A stretch of 64,000 bases of DNA, taken from positions 234,600 through 298,599 of the forward strand of contig NZ_CALNVW010000007.1 of the NCBI RefSeq assembly GCF_940670765.1. Direction: 5' to 3'. The stretch is from Streptomyces sp. A 4/2 (GTDB taxonomy: Bacteria; Actinomycetota; Actinomycetes; Streptomycetales; Streptomycetaceae). A model generated the notes under the pieces. The model was not told where the DNA came from and did no database searches. It was given only the letters and a program-made list of their open reading frames with translations. Below, in pieces: positions 63,003-64,000 of the stretch. Numbering within the stretch: the stretch's first letter is position 1; every line of letters starts with the position of its first letter. The position numbers and the translations under genes were made by a program.

Positions 63003-63905
63003 ATGAACACGGCACTTGAGTCCCTGCTCGGTCTCCTCGACCTGGAGCGGATCGAGCAGGACATCTTCCGCGGCCAGAGCCACTCCTCCGTCGTGCCGCG
63101 CGTCTTCGGCGGCCAGGTCGCCGCACAGGCCCTGGTCGCCGCGGGGCGTACGGTGCCCACGGACACGGACCTCTCCCCGGCTCCGGGAAACACCCCGCTG
63201 GCCCACTCGCTGCACGCGTACTTCCTGCGCCCCGGCGACCCGGGCGCGCCGATCGTCTACACGGTCGACCGCATCCGCGACGGCCGCTCCTTCACCACCC
63301 GCCGGGTCGTCGCAGTCCAGCACGGCCAGCCGATCTTCCACCTCTCGGCGTCCTTCCAGACGTACGAGGAGGGGCTTGAACACCAAGCGCCCATGCCGCA
63401 GGCCCCCGACCCGGAGACGCTGCCGACGGCCGCCGAGCAACTGCCGCGCTACGCGGACCGTTTCCTGGACCCGGGCACCCTGGACCGGCTGCTCGAAGCG
63501 CGCGCCGCGGTCGACCTGCGCTATGTCGACGCCCCGCCGTTCGCCAGCGTCGGCACCCCGGGCGAACCGCGCTCGCAGGTCTGGTTCCGTACGAGGGGGA
63601 AGCTGGCGGACGACCCGCTGCTGCACGTCTGCCTCGCCACGTACGTCTCCGACATGACGCTGCTCGACTCGGTACTGCTCGCACACGGGCGCGGCGGCTG
63701 GGCGACCGGCGACATCGTGGGCGCGAGCCTGGACCACGCGATGTGGTTCCACCGCCCGTTCCGGGCCGACGAGTGGCTGCTGTACGACCAGGAGTCACCG
63801 TCCTCGTCCGGCGGGCGGGGCCTCGGGCAGGCCCGGATCTACACGCAGGACGGGCAGTTGGCGGTCACGGTGATCCAGGAGGGTGTCGTCCGGGTTCCCC
63901 GCTGA
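63003..63905 (+). CDS. tesB: Acyl-CoA thioesterase II
   Basis: 300 residues from ATG 63003 (weak Shine-Dalgarno, probably coupled). Double hot-dog fold: FGGQVAAQALVAAGRTV, HSLHAYFLRPGDPGAPIVY, DGRSFTTRRVVAVQHG in the first half; DMTLLDSVLLAHG, SLDHAMWFHRPFRADEWLLY and GLGQARIYTQDGQLAVT in the second. It hydrolyses medium/long acyl-CoAs. With the dehydrogenase it forms a small fatty-acid operon. Confidence 0.93.
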   Translation: MNTALESLLGLLDLERIEQDIFRGQSHSSVVPRVFGGQVAAQALVAAGRTVPTDTDLSPAPGNTPLAHSLHAYFLRPGDPGAPIVYTVDRIRDGRSFTTRRVVAVQHGQPIFHLSASFQTYEEGLEHQAPMPQAPDPETLPTAAEQLPRYADRFLDPGTLDRLLEARAAVDLRYVDAPPFASVGTPGEPRSQVWFRTRGKLADDPLLHVCLATYVSDMTLLDSVLLAHGRGGWATGDIVGASLDHAMWFHRPFRADEWLLYDQESPSSSGGRGLGQARIYTQDGQLAVTVIQEGVVRVPR

Positions 63906-63911
63906 GGGGGC

Positions 63912-64000
63912 GTGGGGCGGGTGCTGAGCCGTTTCCTGTCGCGGGACGACGCGGCGATGGCCGACCACTTCGAGGCGGCCCGGCCACTCGGACAACAGGC
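63912..64000 (+). pseudogene. Headless DUF5753 fragment running off the window edge
   Basis: From GTG 63912 the frame reads GRVLSRFLSRDDAAMADHFE then AARPLGQQA, matching GNVLSSFRPQSDAAVANYFE and AARQLEQQA of the intact regulator at 60683. The DNA-binding half is absent because tesB ends 7 bp upstream. It is most likely a truncated duplicate; its right end is not visible. Confidence 0.6.

Overview
The window is a 64 kb stretch of a very GC-rich actinobacterial chromosome, almost certainly Streptomyces. The signs are dense GC-biased coding with GTG/TTG starts, several DUF397 and DUF5753/XRE genes, an EshA/2-methylisoborneol terpene locus, Tat-type secreted enzymes and many small overlapping operons. 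I see no tRNA, rRNA, CRISPR array, insertion sequence or prophage core. The content looks like ordinary Streptomyces core/arm chromosome with small accessory modules.

Layout. 1-5.4 kb: the 5' two-thirds of a hydrolase-ABC ATPase fusion; a coupled DUF397/phosphotransferase/nucleotidyltransferase operon preceded by a DUF5753 remnant; a lipoprotein; a frameshifted small gene. 5.4-10.1 kb: a secreted phosphoesterase, then efeB and efeO (iron uptake, no efeU beside them). 10.3-17.7 kb: a myo-inositol catabolic operon (iolC, a Cgl0159-like barrel protein, iolB, iolD, iolA) with a divergent IolE-like gene. 17.9-21 kb: a small HTH gene, a CopZ-type copper chaperone behind a CsoR-like operator, and a divergent TetR/FAD-monooxygenase pair around a strong palindrome. 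21-25.4 kb: an orphan promoter with a short ORF, citrate synthase and RecD2. 25.5-27.5 kb: LacI regulator and ribokinase behind twin operators.

27.8-31.6 kb is the most distinctive locus: EshA (family 2B encapsulin shell with a cyclic-nucleotide-binding-like domain), 2-methylisoborneol synthase with a long disordered N-terminus, and geranyl diphosphate 2-C-methyltransferase. Together they would make the earthy odorant 2-MIB, with the cyclase as likely shell cargo. 31.9-37.2 kb is a carbohydrate-catabolic cluster of unknown substrate (oxidoreductase, DUF993, two TIM-barrel isomerases, LacI regulator). 37.1-43.9 kb holds a DMT exporter/LysR pair, a DinB protein, a secreted GH3 glucosaminidase, an S37 peptidase and a small secreted protein.

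44-48.3 kb encodes a large nSTAND-WD40 protein translationally coupled to a 138-residue partner. The two share a short glycine/glutamine motif resembling bacterial amyloid-signalling sequences, so this is a candidate NLR-like conflict or signalling module. 48.5-54.2 kb: a fused two-half ABC exporter, a class A beta-lactamase-like serine hydrolase and a toxin-first type II TA pair. 54.2-60.2 kb: a ThDP decarboxylase-like enzyme, an agmatinase/guanidinobutyrase and a sodium/solute symporter, divergent from a PucR-type regulator; this is plausibly an arginine/guanidino-compound route. 60.2-64 kb: a second DUF5753/DUF397 set, acyl-CoA dehydrogenase, TesB thioesterase and, at the edge, a headless DUF5753 fragment.
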